The translations under genes and the position numbers were made by a program. From a virus: a DNA stretch of 41,562 nt. Positions 21,793 through 29,339 of this stretch are shown in pieces (positions within the stretch are counted from its first letter, which is position 1; each line of letters opens with the position of its first letter). The DNA lies in IMG/VR virus record IMGVR_UViG_3300050133_000061, positions 1 through 41,562 of that record; one strand, given 5' to 3'. The notes below the pieces were generated by a model. It saw only the letters and a list, made by a program, of their open reading frames with translations. It ran no database searches and had not been told where the DNA came from.

Positions 21793-22146
21793 ATGGCCTT
21801 CACGCCGAGCTTTAAAGAACGCACCGCCGAGGATCTGCTGGAGCATTGGGGCCGCTGGGTTGTGCTGGGCTCTGGCGTGTCGTGCTGCGCATCACGCGAG
21901 AACACCATCTTGTCGCCGATGATCACCGACGACGACGCGCTGCTGATCGATGGGCTGATGGGCCGCTTGCTAAAGCGGTACCCGGAATGTGGCCAGGTGC
22001 TGATGAAGTACTACACCACCCGCGACAGTTCGCTGATGGAGGTCGGCAAGAAAATGGGGTTCGGCGAAGAGAAGACGCGCGGGCTCTGGAAGGCAGGAAT
22101 TGCCTGGATTGATGGGGCTCTAGATATTCGTCGTCAAGCTGCTTGA
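21793..22146 (+). CDS. Q-like late antiterminator
   Basis: The 117-residue protein begins with RTAEDLLEHWGRWVVLGSGVSCC, the pattern of phage antiterminator Q proteins of the sigma-region-4-like type, and has a C-terminal helix-turn-helix (SLMEVGKKMGFGEEKTRGLWKAGIAWID). Q proteins bind a site at the late promoter and let RNA polymerase read through terminators. The position supports this: its 3' end holds a consensus -35 box, followed by a terminator 55 bp downstream, then the late genes. Confidence 0.8.
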   Translation: MAFTPSFKERTAEDLLEHWGRWVVLGSGVSCCASRENTILSPMITDDDALLIDGLMGRLLKRYPECGQVLMKYYTTRDSSLMEVGKKMGFGEEKTRGLWKAGIAWIDGALDIRRQAA

Positions 22147-22171
22147 CAGCCCCGGTCCCCGCATATAGATT
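22143..22171 (+). promoter_or_regulatory. PR'-like late promoter
   Basis: A perfect TTGACA (22143-22148) overlaps the stop codon of the Q-like gene; TAGATT (22166-22171) follows after 17 bp. A short GCGG-TTTTT-CCGC hairpin at 22183-22195 and the terminator at 22201 lie just downstream. This is the arrangement of lambda PR', its pause site and tR'. Confidence 0.65.
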
Positions 22172-22200
22172 TCAGTTACTTTGCGGTTTTTCCGCGAGCA

Positions 22201-22227
22201 AAGCCCGACTCTAGAGTTGGGCTTTTT
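22201..22227 (+). terminator. tR'-like terminator
   Basis: AAGCCCGACTC (22201-22211) pairs with GAGTTGGGCTT (22214-22224, one G-U) and is followed by TTT, a strong terminator about 25 bp after the expected late start. Late genes beyond it would need Q. Confidence 0.85.
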
Positions 22228-22239
22228 GCATTCTGTAAT

Positions 22240-22388
22240 GCGGATGAGTGCGCAGGCTGATGCGCGAGGAAGCTAAACGGGTTTGCCGGCTAAATTCCGG
22301 TGCTCCTGCAAGGTTGTCGACAAAGGTTGCTGGTTCGAGTCCAGACGGAACCTTGCAAGCCGGAGATCAGCGCCGGCCATCCGCACCA
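22240..22388 (+). ncRNA. 149-nt tRNA-like structured RNA with encoded CCA (or degenerate tRNA)
   Basis: GCGGATG (22240-22246) pairs perfectly with CATCCGC (22378-22384), followed by A and CCA, exactly like a tRNA acceptor end. Inside are a D-like hairpin (GCGC, loop AGGCTGAT, GCGC; 22250-22265), an anticodon-like hairpin with a 7-nt loop (22285-22301), a 9-bp stem TGCAAGGTT/AACCTTGCA (22307-22315 with 22349-22357) that encloses a T-arm-like CTGG-TTCGAGT-CCAG, and a 5-bp hairpin touching the acceptor (22359-22377). It is far longer than a tRNA and the D-to-anticodon linker is 19 nt, so it is not a normal tRNA. A terminator follows directly. It could be a novel tRNA-like RNA or a decayed tRNA gene. 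Confidence 0.5.
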
Positions 22389-22394
22389 TTTATG

Positions 22395-22420
22395 AGCCTC
22401 GGCATTTGCCGGGGCTTTTT
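22395..22420 (+). terminator. terminator after the tRNA-like element
   Basis: GCCTCGGCA (22396-22404) pairs with TGCCGGGGC (22407-22415), followed by five Ts, then CGTTTT. It would end a short RNA covering the tRNA-like element. Confidence 0.85.
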
Positions 22421-22438
22421 CGTTTTCGGAGGTTCGGC

Positions 22439-22615
22439 ATGGCCCTGAGAAGTCTCGAAGAAACCAAGCCCTTTGTGGTGGTCGATAGCATCGTTTTCAT
22501 CAACTACGCGACGATCATTAATTCCGTGATCGAAAACGCAAAACATGCCGACTTGGTTACTCCAGAGCAGCGCTCTTTCCTGAAAGGACTCACGTTCGGG
22601 CCTATCAATCGTTAA
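22439..22615 (+). CDS. small protein between two terminators (58 aa)
   Basis: The product (MALRSLEETKPFVVVDSIVFINYATIINSVIENAKHADL...) has a hydrophobic middle but no clear membrane span. GGAGG lies 7 bases upstream. The gene is bracketed by terminators at 22395 and 22621, both followed by a TTTTCGTTTTCGG string, so it looks like an inserted cassette (moron) in the late control region. Function is unknown. Confidence 0.6.
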   Translation: MALRSLEETKPFVVVDSIVFINYATIINSVIENAKHADLVTPEQRSFLKGLTFGPINR

Positions 22616-22620
22616 TTCAT

Positions 22621-22644
22621 GGCCTGCCACTGTGCGGGCCTTTT
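22621..22644 (+). terminator. terminator after the 58-aa gene
   Basis: GGCCTGC (22621-22627) pairs with GCGGGCC (22634-22640), then TTTTCGTTTT. It is similar in its tail to the terminator at 22395. Confidence 0.8.
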
Positions 22645-22738
22645 CGTTTTCGGCCCCGCCATACCCTTCGCTCTGAGCTGGGAGTGCTGCTGGGGCTGAC
22701 CTATTACTGGCCAAGGCCATTTTATTCATGGAGTGACG

Positions 22739-23110
22739 ATGGATCCTACTGATCTCGGCCCAGGCACAGCTACCTGGCTGGGCGGTACTGGAACCGTATT
22801 GCTCGGCGGATTTCTGTGGCTGAGGAAGTTCCTCTCCAAGGACGCGACCGACCGTGCGATGGATAACGCTGATATCGGCACCGTCCGCCGACTGAATGAG
22901 CTGCTCGACACTGAGCGCGCCCGGGCGAACGCCGCCGAGGCCCGCGCCGACCAGTTCGCCAAGGAGCGCAACGAGCTTGCTGCAGCAGTCGGGCGGATGG
23001 AGGGCAAGATTGAAGCGCTCACCAGCCAGGTTGCCCAGCTAACCGATCGTGTGACGCAGCAGAGCGACGAGATCAACCGCCTGCGTACCAAGCTGGGAGG
23101 AGTCGCCTGA
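22739..23110 (+). CDS. membrane-anchored coiled-coil protein (possible holin-like)
   Basis: The ATG at 22739 follows GGAG at the right distance; a GTG six bases earlier is less likely. The 123-residue protein has a short Gly-rich hydrophobic segment (TATWLGGTGTVLLGGFLWL, residues about 10-30), then a long charged coiled coil (LNELLDTERARANAAEARADQFAKERNEL...). Proteins like this precede the HNH and terminase genes in Pseudomonas phages and are sometimes called holins or lysis accessory proteins. No endolysin is in the window, so the role is uncertain. Confidence 0.68.
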   Translation: MDPTDLGPGTATWLGGTGTVLLGGFLWLRKFLSKDATDRAMDNADIGTVRRLNELLDTERARANAAEARADQFAKERNELAAAVGRMEGKIEALTSQVAQLTDRVTQQSDEINRLRTKLGGVA

Positions 23111-23448
23111 TGGACAGATGCGCAATCAACTTCATCGCCCGCCACTGGTGGAGGCGAGTCGAGGTGTGGGTAATCGCGCTGCTGCTGGTAGCTGGCGGTT
23201 CGATCCTTGGCTACCAGGCCGGCGTGTGGTCAGCCAGCAGTGAGCAGACCAAGCAGCTCGCCGAGGTGCGCGCTGCGTACGACGCCGCCCTGGGGAAGCG
23301 TGACTTGCGCCTCACCAACTTGGCGGAGAAGACCCAGGACGCAGCGGTCAAGGTGCAAGAGGCATCAAACACGGCAGTCCAGGCGGCCGACGCGGCGGCC
23401 AAGGCTGCTGATAAGGCTGACGAAGCGCTCAGTCGAGCGGCTCAGTAA
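23110..23448 (+). CDS. single-span membrane protein with coiled coil
   Basis: The N-terminus carries one transmembrane helix (VEVWVIALLLVAGGSILGY, residues 17-35) after a basic stretch, then an Ala-rich coiled coil of about 70 residues. This N-in, periplasmic coiled-coil layout resembles an inner-membrane spanin such as Rz, but the sequence is not diagnostic and no lipoprotein partner is embedded. It starts at a TGATG overlap with the preceding gene, so the two are coupled and may act together. Confidence 0.68.
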   Translation: MDRCAINFIARHWWRRVEVWVIALLLVAGGSILGYQAGVWSASSEQTKQLAEVRAAYDAALGKRDLRLTNLAEKTQDAAVKVQEASNTAVQAADAAAKAADKADEALSRAAQ

Positions 23449-23609
23449 TGGCCTGCAGTGGATGCGCTGCCCGCCGCGCCAGAGCAGTCAAGTGGCTGAG
23501 GATCGCAGCAGAGCGTGCGGCCTCCGTTCTTTCACCGAAACAACACAACGGAGAGCTAACAGATGGGAAGGCTGAAGACCCTGGCAAACAGGGTGAAGAC
23601 CCAGCCTGA
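23448..23609 (+). CDS. tiny CxxC protein overlapping the HNH gene
   Basis: This 53-residue ORF starts at a TAATG overlap with the previous gene and reads MACSGCAARRARAVKWLRIA... The CSGC motif followed by a basic helix resembles very small Cys proteins in Pseudomonas phage late regions. Its last 47 bases overlap the HNH gene in another frame. It is short but the coupled start supports it. Confidence 0.5.
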   Translation: MACSGCAARRARAVKWLRIAAERAASVLSPKQHNGELTDGKAEDPGKQGEDPA

Positions 23610-23904
23610 TCGTCTGGCCGCCGTCAACACCAACTCATGGCGAGCCACCAAGGAAACGTCTGCCCAGCGCGGGTATGGATACAAGTGGCAGAAGGCCCGC
23701 GAGGGTTGGCTCCACGCCCATCCGCTCTGCGTCTATTGCGAGCGCCTTGGGCGAGTTACAGCTGGCTCAGTCGTGGACCACATCGAGGCTCACCGTGGCG
23801 ACATGGTGCTGTTCTGGGATCGGACCAACTGGCAGACCCTATGCAAGCCCTGCCACGACTCGGTCAAGCAGTCGGAAGAGGCTGGATCTGCACGGTCTTG
23901 GTAG
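23563..23904 (+). CDS. HNH endonuclease beside terminase
   Basis: The 113-residue protein has a zinc-bound HNH site: C56-x-x-C59, D72-H73 in VVDHIEAH, N89 in RTNWQTLC, C94-x-x-C97 and H98. HNH proteins encoded next to the terminase and cos site (as HK97 gp74) stimulate terminase cleavage of phage DNA during packaging. The location 160 bp before the small terminase gene fits this. GGAG precedes the ATG. Confidence 0.92.
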   Translation: MGRLKTLANRVKTQPDRLAAVNTNSWRATKETSAQRGYGYKWQKAREGWLHAHPLCVYCERLGRVTAGSVVDHIEAHRGDMVLFWDRTNWQTLCKPCHDSVKQSEEAGSARSW

Positions 23905-23970
23905 GGCTCACTCAAATGATAGGAATTCTCACTAACTATGCACCAAAGTGGTGCGATTGAGGATGCCTAT

Positions 23971-24025
23971 GGAGGGGGGGGTCTAAATATAGGGGGTGTA
24001 TCGCTTCCAGACCGCGCCCGATCCC
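23971..24025 (+). other. probable cos region
   Basis: The 159-bp gap between the HNH and small terminase genes holds a run of eight Gs followed by TCTAAATATAGGGGG, then CCAGACCGCGCCCG and a T7 tract. HNH-linked HK97-like phages carry a similar G-run and GACCGCGC arrangement at their cohesive-end sites, to my recollection. The exact nicking positions cannot be read. Confidence 0.5.
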
Positions 24026-24063
24026 ATTCGCACTTTTTTTCCAGACCCCAAGGTATTTTGTTA

Positions 24064-24552
24064 ATGGTGTTAACAGACAAACAACGACAGTTTGTTGACG
24101 CTAAGGCTCGGGGTGCGTCAAACAAAGAAGCGGCAGAAGCCGCAGGCTGTAAGGCTTCCACGGCATCCGCTGCCGGCTCCCGCTGGGCAAATGACCCGAA
24201 GATTTGCAGTGCAATCCTTGCGCGCAGATCCGAGCTGAGTGTTAAACCGGAAAAGCAGCGCAAGCAGAAAAAGAGCGCCGAGGACCAGGTACCCGAACAG
24301 GACGAGGCCGGCGGCGAGTACCTCGACTGCCTGCCCACGACTGAAGATCCTCTCGCATGGCTCTTGGCTCTGATGAATGAGCCCAGGGCCAAAATCTTTG
24401 ACCGCCGAAACGCAGCTCAGACCGCCGTGCCCTATGTGCACGGCAAAAAAGGTGACGCAGGTAAGAAAGAAGAAAGAGCGCAAGCCGCGAAAGAGGCGGG
24501 CAAAGGCAAGTATTCAGCGGGCAAACCGCCGCTCACTGTAGTTAAGAGGTAG
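24064..24552 (+). CDS. terminase small subunit
   Basis: The start MVLTDKQRQFVDAKARGASNKEAAEAAGCKASTASAAGSRW is typical of phage small terminases: residues 4-45 form the DNA-recognition helix-turn-helix. The protein (162 residues) has a Lys/Glu-rich middle and a basic tail that may contact the large subunit. AAGG lies upstream of the ATG; a longer frame to 23938 runs through the cos region and is rejected. It is 3 bp before the large subunit gene. Confidence 0.88.
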   Translation: MVLTDKQRQFVDAKARGASNKEAAEAAGCKASTASAAGSRWANDPKICSAILARRSELSVKPEKQRKQKKSAEDQVPEQDEAGGEYLDCLPTTEDPLAWLLALMNEPRAKIFDRRNAAQTAVPYVHGKKGDAGKKEERAQAAKEAGKGKYSAGKPPLTVVKR

Positions 24553-24555
24553 GCC

Positions 24556-26235
24556 ATGCAATGGACAACTGCCTGCCCGGACTGGTGGCGGCGCCTCTCT
24601 GCCGGTGAATCAATAATCCCTGCACCACTTTTTCCAGCTGAGGCTGAAGAAGGCCTTGAGGTTTTTCGTTCACTCAAGATCGTCGACGCGCCAGGCTGCC
24701 CCACGATTGAGTCGGCGTGCGCGCCTTGGGTGATCGACTTTGCCGGTGCGATTTTCGGGAGCTACAACAGCGAGACAGGCCATCGCCTGATTAGCGAGTA
24801 CTTCCTCTGTATCCCCAAGAAAAATTCAAAGTCCACGATCGCCGCCGCGATCATGTTGACGGCGCTGATCCGCAACTGGCGGCTCGAGGCCGAGTTCATC
24901 ATCCTGGCCCCAACCAAGGAAATTGCCGATAACGCCTTCAAACCATGCGCCGCAATGGTCAAGCATGATGAAGAACTCAGCGCACTGCTCCATGTGCAAC
25001 CTCACCTGAAGCTCATCACGCACCGGGAGACAGGCGCCACGCTGAAGGTGGTGGCGGCTGACAGTGACGTGGTTGGCGGTAAAAAGGCTGTCGGGGTGCT
25101 GATCGATGAGGCCTGGCTGTTCGGCAAGAACGTCAAGGCACCGGACATGATCCGCGAGGCCACTGGCGGCCTGTTGTCCAGGCCAGAGGGCTTCATTATT
25201 TGGCTGACCACTCAGTCAAACGAGCCGCCGGCCGGCATCTTCAGATCGAAACTGAGCTATGCCCGTGGTGTGCGCGAGGGTCGGATCGAAGATCCGCGCT
25301 TCCTGCCGGTGATCTACGAGTTCCCGCCCGAGATGATCGAGAGCGGGGAGGCCCGCCGGCCTGAGAATTTCCACCTGGTGAACCCGAATATGGGGTACTC
25401 GGTGGACAGGCCCACCCTCGAGCGCCTGTTTATGCAGGCCGAGATGGATGGCGAGGCAGAGGTGCGTGGCTTCCTTGCCAAATTCCTCAACATCGAGATC
25501 GGTCTGGCGCTTATGTCAGACAGCTGGGTCGGTGCTGACTTCTGGGAGCCCCAGGCCGAAGCCGGTCTGACGCTCGACTCGCTCATCGAGCGTTGTGAGG
25601 TGATCGTTGTTGGTGTTGACGGAGGCGGCCTTGATGACCTGCTGGGTCTTGCTGTCATGGGCCGCGTTCGTGACTCACGCACATGGCTGCATTGGGCCCA
25701 CGCATACGCTCACCCATCTGTGCTTACGCGACGAAAGACCGAAGCGCCGCGTCTCATGGATCTCGCGGCTGTTGGTGATCTGACCCTTGTGAAAAAAATC
25801 GGCGATGACGTCGAGCACCTTGCTGCAACGGTGGCCCGCATCAACCAAGCCGGTTTGCTGGACAAAGTTGGCCTTGACCCCGCCGGTATCGGCGCCGTGC
25901 TCGATGCGCTGGCTGACGCTGGGGTCGAGGAAGACAAAATTATCGGCATATCCCAGGGCTGGAAGCTCACCGGTGCGATCAAAACCACCGAGCGCAAGCT
26001 TGCTGAAGGCGCTTTTTTGCACTGCGGACAGCCGCTGATGGCCTGGGCTTGCGGTAATGCGAAGGGCGTGCCATCGGCAAACGCATTCCTCATCACCAAG
26101 CAGGCTTCGGGCACCGCGAAAATTGACCCACTCATGGCCACGTTCAACGCCGTATCGCTGCTTTCGCTAAATCCAGAGGCGCTCGGCGGCATGGACGACT
26201 ACCTCAATAACGGCTTTTTCGGACTAGTAGGCTGA
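24556..26235 (+). CDS. terminase large subunit (HK97 type)
   Basis: This ATP-driven packaging motor and nuclease pumps DNA into proheads. Walker A is CIPKKNSKST (residues 85-94), Walker B is VLIDEAW (181-187) with D184/E185, and the nuclease metal site begins with D355 in VVGVDGGGLDDLLGL. The 559-residue length fits the HK97 class, which cuts at cos and works with an HNH protein. AGAGGTAGG precedes the start. The portal gene follows 2 bp later. Confidence 0.95.
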   Translation: MQWTTACPDWWRRLSAGESIIPAPLFPAEAEEGLEVFRSLKIVDAPGCPTIESACAPWVIDFAGAIFGSYNSETGHRLISEYFLCIPKKNSKSTIAAAIMLTALIRNWRLEAEFIILAPTKEIADNAFKPCAAMVKHDEELSALLHVQPHLKLITHRETGATLKVVAADSDVVGGKKAVGVLIDEAWLFGKNVKAPDMIREATGGLLSRPEGFIIWLTTQSNEPPAGIFRSKLSYARGVREGRIEDPRFLPVIYEFPPEMIESGEARRPENFHLVNPNMGYSVDRPTLERLFMQAEMDGEAEVRGFLAKFLNIEIGLALMSDSWVGADFWEPQAEAGLTLDSLIERCEVIVVGVDGGGLDDLLGLAVMGRVRDSRTWLHWAHAYAHPSVLTRRKTEAPRLMDLAAVGDLTLVKKIGDDVEHLAATVARINQAGLLDKVGLDPAGIGAVLDALADAGVEEDKIIGISQGWKLTGAIKTTERKLAEGAFLHCGQPLMAWACGNAKGVPSANAFLITKQASGTAKIDPLMATFNAVSLLSLNPEALGGMDDYLNNGFFGLVG

Positions 26236-26237
26236 CC

Positions 26238-27455
26238 ATGGAATTTCGCTGGTACAACCCCCGCACATGGGGCTTTTTCGGCTACACCGATCCGACTATC
26301 GGTGACTATGTCGAGGTCGACATGGAAATCGGCGGTAAGCGTACGAAATCCGGCGTAACCGTCACTACCAAGACCGCGCTGTCGATCAGCATGGTCTGGT
26401 CTTGCGTGAAGATCCTTTCGGAGTCCTTGAGCGGGCTGCCTCTCAAGTTGTTTGAGGACGCGACTGAGGGTCGCAAGCTGGTTTCCGGGGCCGATCCAGC
26501 TCTCAAGCTTCTGCGCAAGCCCAACCCATACATGACGATGCTGAACTTCCTCAAATTCGTCGTGGTGAATATGGCGCTGCGCGGCAACGCGTTCGCGTTG
26601 ATCGAGCGAAATCGAAACGGTGACGCCATCGGCTTTGTTCCACTGGACTGCAACACCGTCACAATCGATACCGATGACGAGCTGATTTACTGGGTGACAC
26701 CCAAAGACGGAGATCGTTTTGCCGTTTCCCCTGAAAACATGCTGCATTTCAAGCTGTTCAGCCTCGACGGGGTCGTGGGCTTGTCGCCTATTGAATACCA
26801 GGCTGAAACGATGGGGTTGGCGAAGGCTGGTCAGCAGTGGTCATCGCGGTTTATGCGAAAGGGCGGGTTCACCGGCGGGTATGTCATCTACGAGAACTTC
26901 CTGACGAAGGCCCAACAGGCCCAGGTCATGGAAAAGTTTCCCGATGTGCGCAAGGGCGACGTGGACGACATTGGCAAAATGGCCATCCTGCAAGGTAATC
27001 CAAAAATTGTTCCCGCCGGCCTGAGCCAGCGCGATGCTCAGTTCATTGAGTCCCAGCAATTTCAGGAAGAGGCACTGGCCGGCATATATGGCGTTCCTCT
27101 TTGGCTGGCAAACAGGGCCGGCAAGACTTCCATCATGGGTTCCAACCTGGAGCAGCAGCTCACCGGGTTTATCACCTTTGGACTGAAGCCCTATATCGAC
27201 GCCGTTGAAGACGAATTCAACGACAAGGTCTACCGCAAGCTTTCCAGATTCGTCGAATTTACGGTGGAGGGGCTCTTACGTGCTGATAGTGCCGGGCGCT
27301 CCACCTATTACGGCAGCGCCTTGGGCGGCTCCGGAGGCTCCGGCTGGATGACCATCAACGAAGTGCGCGAGAAAGAGAATTTGCCACCCCTGGACGGCGA
27401 TGAATACAACCGGGTTACCCGGTGGGAGATGCAGAAAAATGCTGACAAAACTTGA
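26238..27455 (+). CDS. portal protein (HK97 family)
   Basis: The 405-residue protein matches HK97-type portals: MVWSCVKILSESLSGLPLKLFED at the N-terminus, LIERNRNGDAIGFVPLDCNTVTI, MLHFKLFSLDGVVGLSPIEYQ and the stretch IYGVPLWLANRAGKTSIMGSNLEQQ. Portals form the 12-subunit ring through which DNA enters and leaves the head. It overlaps the protease gene by 17 bp. Confidence 0.95.
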   Translation: MEFRWYNPRTWGFFGYTDPTIGDYVEVDMEIGGKRTKSGVTVTTKTALSISMVWSCVKILSESLSGLPLKLFEDATEGRKLVSGADPALKLLRKPNPYMTMLNFLKFVVVNMALRGNAFALIERNRNGDAIGFVPLDCNTVTIDTDDELIYWVTPKDGDRFAVSPENMLHFKLFSLDGVVGLSPIEYQAETMGLAKAGQQWSSRFMRKGGFTGGYVIYENFLTKAQQAQVMEKFPDVRKGDVDDIGKMAILQGNPKIVPAGLSQRDAQFIESQQFQEEALAGIYGVPLWLANRAGKTSIMGSNLEQQLTGFITFGLKPYIDAVEDEFNDKVYRKLSRFVEFTVEGLLRADSAGRSTYYGSALGGSGGSGWMTINEVREKENLPPLDGDEYNRVTRWEMQKNADKT

Positions 27456-28083
27456 TTGCCCGTTCGAGGTAAAGGCTGCCGATGACGCTGGCAATTTCGA
27501 GGGTTACGCCGCTGTGTTCGACAACGTCGACGACGGTGATGACGTCATCCTGAAGGGTGCTTTCACGAAAGTGAAGACCGCTCGGAATGGCCGCCTCAAG
27601 CTCGCGCTCTATCACGATCTGACCCGCCTTGTGGGTAACTCGGAGTTCACCCAGGACGAGCGCGGGCTTTTCCTCAAAGGCAAGGTCAATCTCGCAGTCA
27701 GCTACGCGCGCGATGCCTATGAGCTGATGAAAGACGGTTCGCTGGACAGTATGTCGATCGGCTTCAACACAATTGAAGCAACCTTCGAGCAGCGCGCCGG
27801 CCGTCAGGTTCGCGTGATCAAGTCGGCCGAGCTGTGGGAAGCATCTTTCGTACCATTCGGCATGAACACCGAGGCCGAAGTCCTCAGCGTCAAATCTAAC
27901 ATCCGAATTTTTGAGACGGCTTTGCGTGATCGCATGGGCCTCTCACAGAAGGAAGCGGCGGCAGTCGCTTCGCTCGGCTACCCAGCGCTACGCCGTGATG
28001 GCGGCAGCGAGGCCACGGCGATCGTGGAAGAGCTGAAATCAATTTCCACGTTATTTACCACCCACTTTGGAGTATCGCCATGA
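27439..28083 (+). CDS. prohead protease (HK97 family)
   Basis: This serine protease of the herpes-assemblin-like fold removes capsid delta domains during maturation. Visible are FEGYAAVFDNVDDGDDVILKGAF, the catalytic H59 in LYHD and the serine motif SMSIGF (S106). The 214-residue length is normal. The start at 27439 lies inside the portal end, with GGGAG upstream. The last residues run into the capsid gene by 4 bp (ATGA). Confidence 0.93.
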   Translation: MLTKLDCPFEVKAADDAGNFEGYAAVFDNVDDGDDVILKGAFTKVKTARNGRLKLALYHDLTRLVGNSEFTQDERGLFLKGKVNLAVSYARDAYELMKDGSLDSMSIGFNTIEATFEQRAGRQVRVIKSAELWEASFVPFGMNTEAEVLSVKSNIRIFETALRDRMGLSQKEAAAVASLGYPALRRDGGSEATAIVEELKSISTLFTTHFGVSP

Positions 28084-29282
28084 GCGAAGTAGCAGAACTG
28101 AAGGACTCCCTGGAGCTGCAATTGAAGACCGGTTTCAACGGCTTGCAGAAGAAGTACGACGATGCGATTACCGAAGTTGAAAAGGGCAATCAAGTCACCA
28201 CCGATCTGAAGAGCCAGATCTCCAAGCAGAAAGACGATCTGCAGCGCGTGATTGACCAGGTCCAGGACCTGGAACAGAAAGGCGTTAAGCTGCGCGGCCA
28301 ACAAACCGAGGGCAAATCGTTTATTGACCTCATCGGCACGCACGACAACTACAAAGGCCTGCAGCAGAAAAGCGTCAGTATGGCTGAAATCGAAGTCACC
28401 AAGTCCGACTTGGCTGGCATGAAGGAAATGAAGGTCGGTAGCGCCGGCATCGTCGCGCCGATCTATGATCCCGTGATCCAGCCCGGCATCCGTCAAGAGC
28501 TGCGCATCCGCGACCTGCTCACCACCATCCCGGTAACTGGCCAGAGCTACACCTATTTCCGCGAAAACGTGCACACCCGCGGCGCCGCGCCGGTCGCAGA
28601 AGGCGGGCTGAAGCCAACCAGCAACGTTACCTTCACCACTGCGACGGACCGTGTGAAGAAGATTGCTGTGTGGATGCCGGCCACTGATGAAGTGCTTTCC
28701 GATGTTCCGCAAATGTTCGCCTACCTGCGTCAACTGCTGCGCTACGACCTCAAGCTCGAGGAAGAAGGCCAGATCCTGAAGGGCGACGGTACCGGTGAAA
28801 ACCTGAACGGCCTTATGACCCAGGCGACCACCTACAACGCAGCCCTGAGCAAGGCGGGCGATACGGCAATCGACTTGGTGCGCCGTGCCATTTACCAGGT
28901 GCGCAAGCAGTCGCAAATGTCCGCCGATGGCGTAGTGATGACCGAGCTTGACTGGATGAACATCGAGTTGCAGAAAGACGGCGAAAATCGTTATCTGTTC
29001 GCCAACTTGCAGGGCTTGGTGACGCCAATCCTGTGGGGCCGTCCAGTTATCACCTCCGACAGCATGGATGAAGGCGACGCAGACACCGGCGGTGAATTCC
29101 TGGTGGCCAACTTCGCGCGATCGAGCACTCTGTTCGACCGTATGGCGTTCCAGTTCAAGATGGGTCTGATCAACGATCAGTTCATCCGCAACGAGATCGC
29201 GCTGCTGGTTGAAGAGCGCCTGGGCCTGGGCGTGCGCCGCCGCGAAGCGCTGGTCAAGGGCCAGTTCGCAGTAGCGCCGTAA
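28080..29282 (+). CDS. major capsid protein (HK97 fold)
   Basis: The 400-residue protein starts with a helical, coiled-coil delta domain of roughly 100 residues (LKDSLELQLKTGFNGLQKKYDDAITEVEKG...) that is expected to be cut off by the protease. The mature part begins after it and holds the HK97 fold (IQPGIRQELRIRDLLTTIPV, AVWMPATDEVLSDVPQM, GRPVITSDSM). Whether it forms the HK97 cross-link cannot be told. A terminator follows. Confidence 0.95.
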   Translation: MSEVAELKDSLELQLKTGFNGLQKKYDDAITEVEKGNQVTTDLKSQISKQKDDLQRVIDQVQDLEQKGVKLRGQQTEGKSFIDLIGTHDNYKGLQQKSVSMAEIEVTKSDLAGMKEMKVGSAGIVAPIYDPVIQPGIRQELRIRDLLTTIPVTGQSYTYFRENVHTRGAAPVAEGGLKPTSNVTFTTATDRVKKIAVWMPATDEVLSDVPQMFAYLRQLLRYDLKLEEEGQILKGDGTGENLNGLMTQATTYNAALSKAGDTAIDLVRRAIYQVRKQSQMSADGVVMTELDWMNIELQKDGENRYLFANLQGLVTPILWGRPVITSDSMDEGDADTGGEFLVANFARSSTLFDRMAFQFKMGLINDQFIRNEIALLVEERLGLGVRRREALVKGQFAVAP

Positions 29283-29299
29283 TTCACCCAACCTGGAAG

Positions 29300-29324
29300 A
29301 GGCCGGCACCTTGCCGGCCTTTTT
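29300..29324 (+). terminator. terminator after the capsid gene
   Basis: AGGCCGGCA (29300-29308) and TGCCGGCCT (29312-29320) form a 9-bp stem with a 3-nt loop, then Ts. Partial termination here would raise capsid over downstream genes. Confidence 0.85.
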
Positions 29325-29339
29325 GATTCTGGAGGCAGC

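Noticed and set aside
22240-22388. ordinary tRNA gene
   Set aside because: The acceptor end and CCA are convincing, but the length, the 19-nt linker and the T-loop motif in the wrong arm do not fit any canonical tRNA, so it is listed only as tRNA-like.
27978-29309. 443-codon minus-strand open frame
   Set aside because: Antisense shadow of the major capsid gene; no ribosome site and no recognisable protein features.
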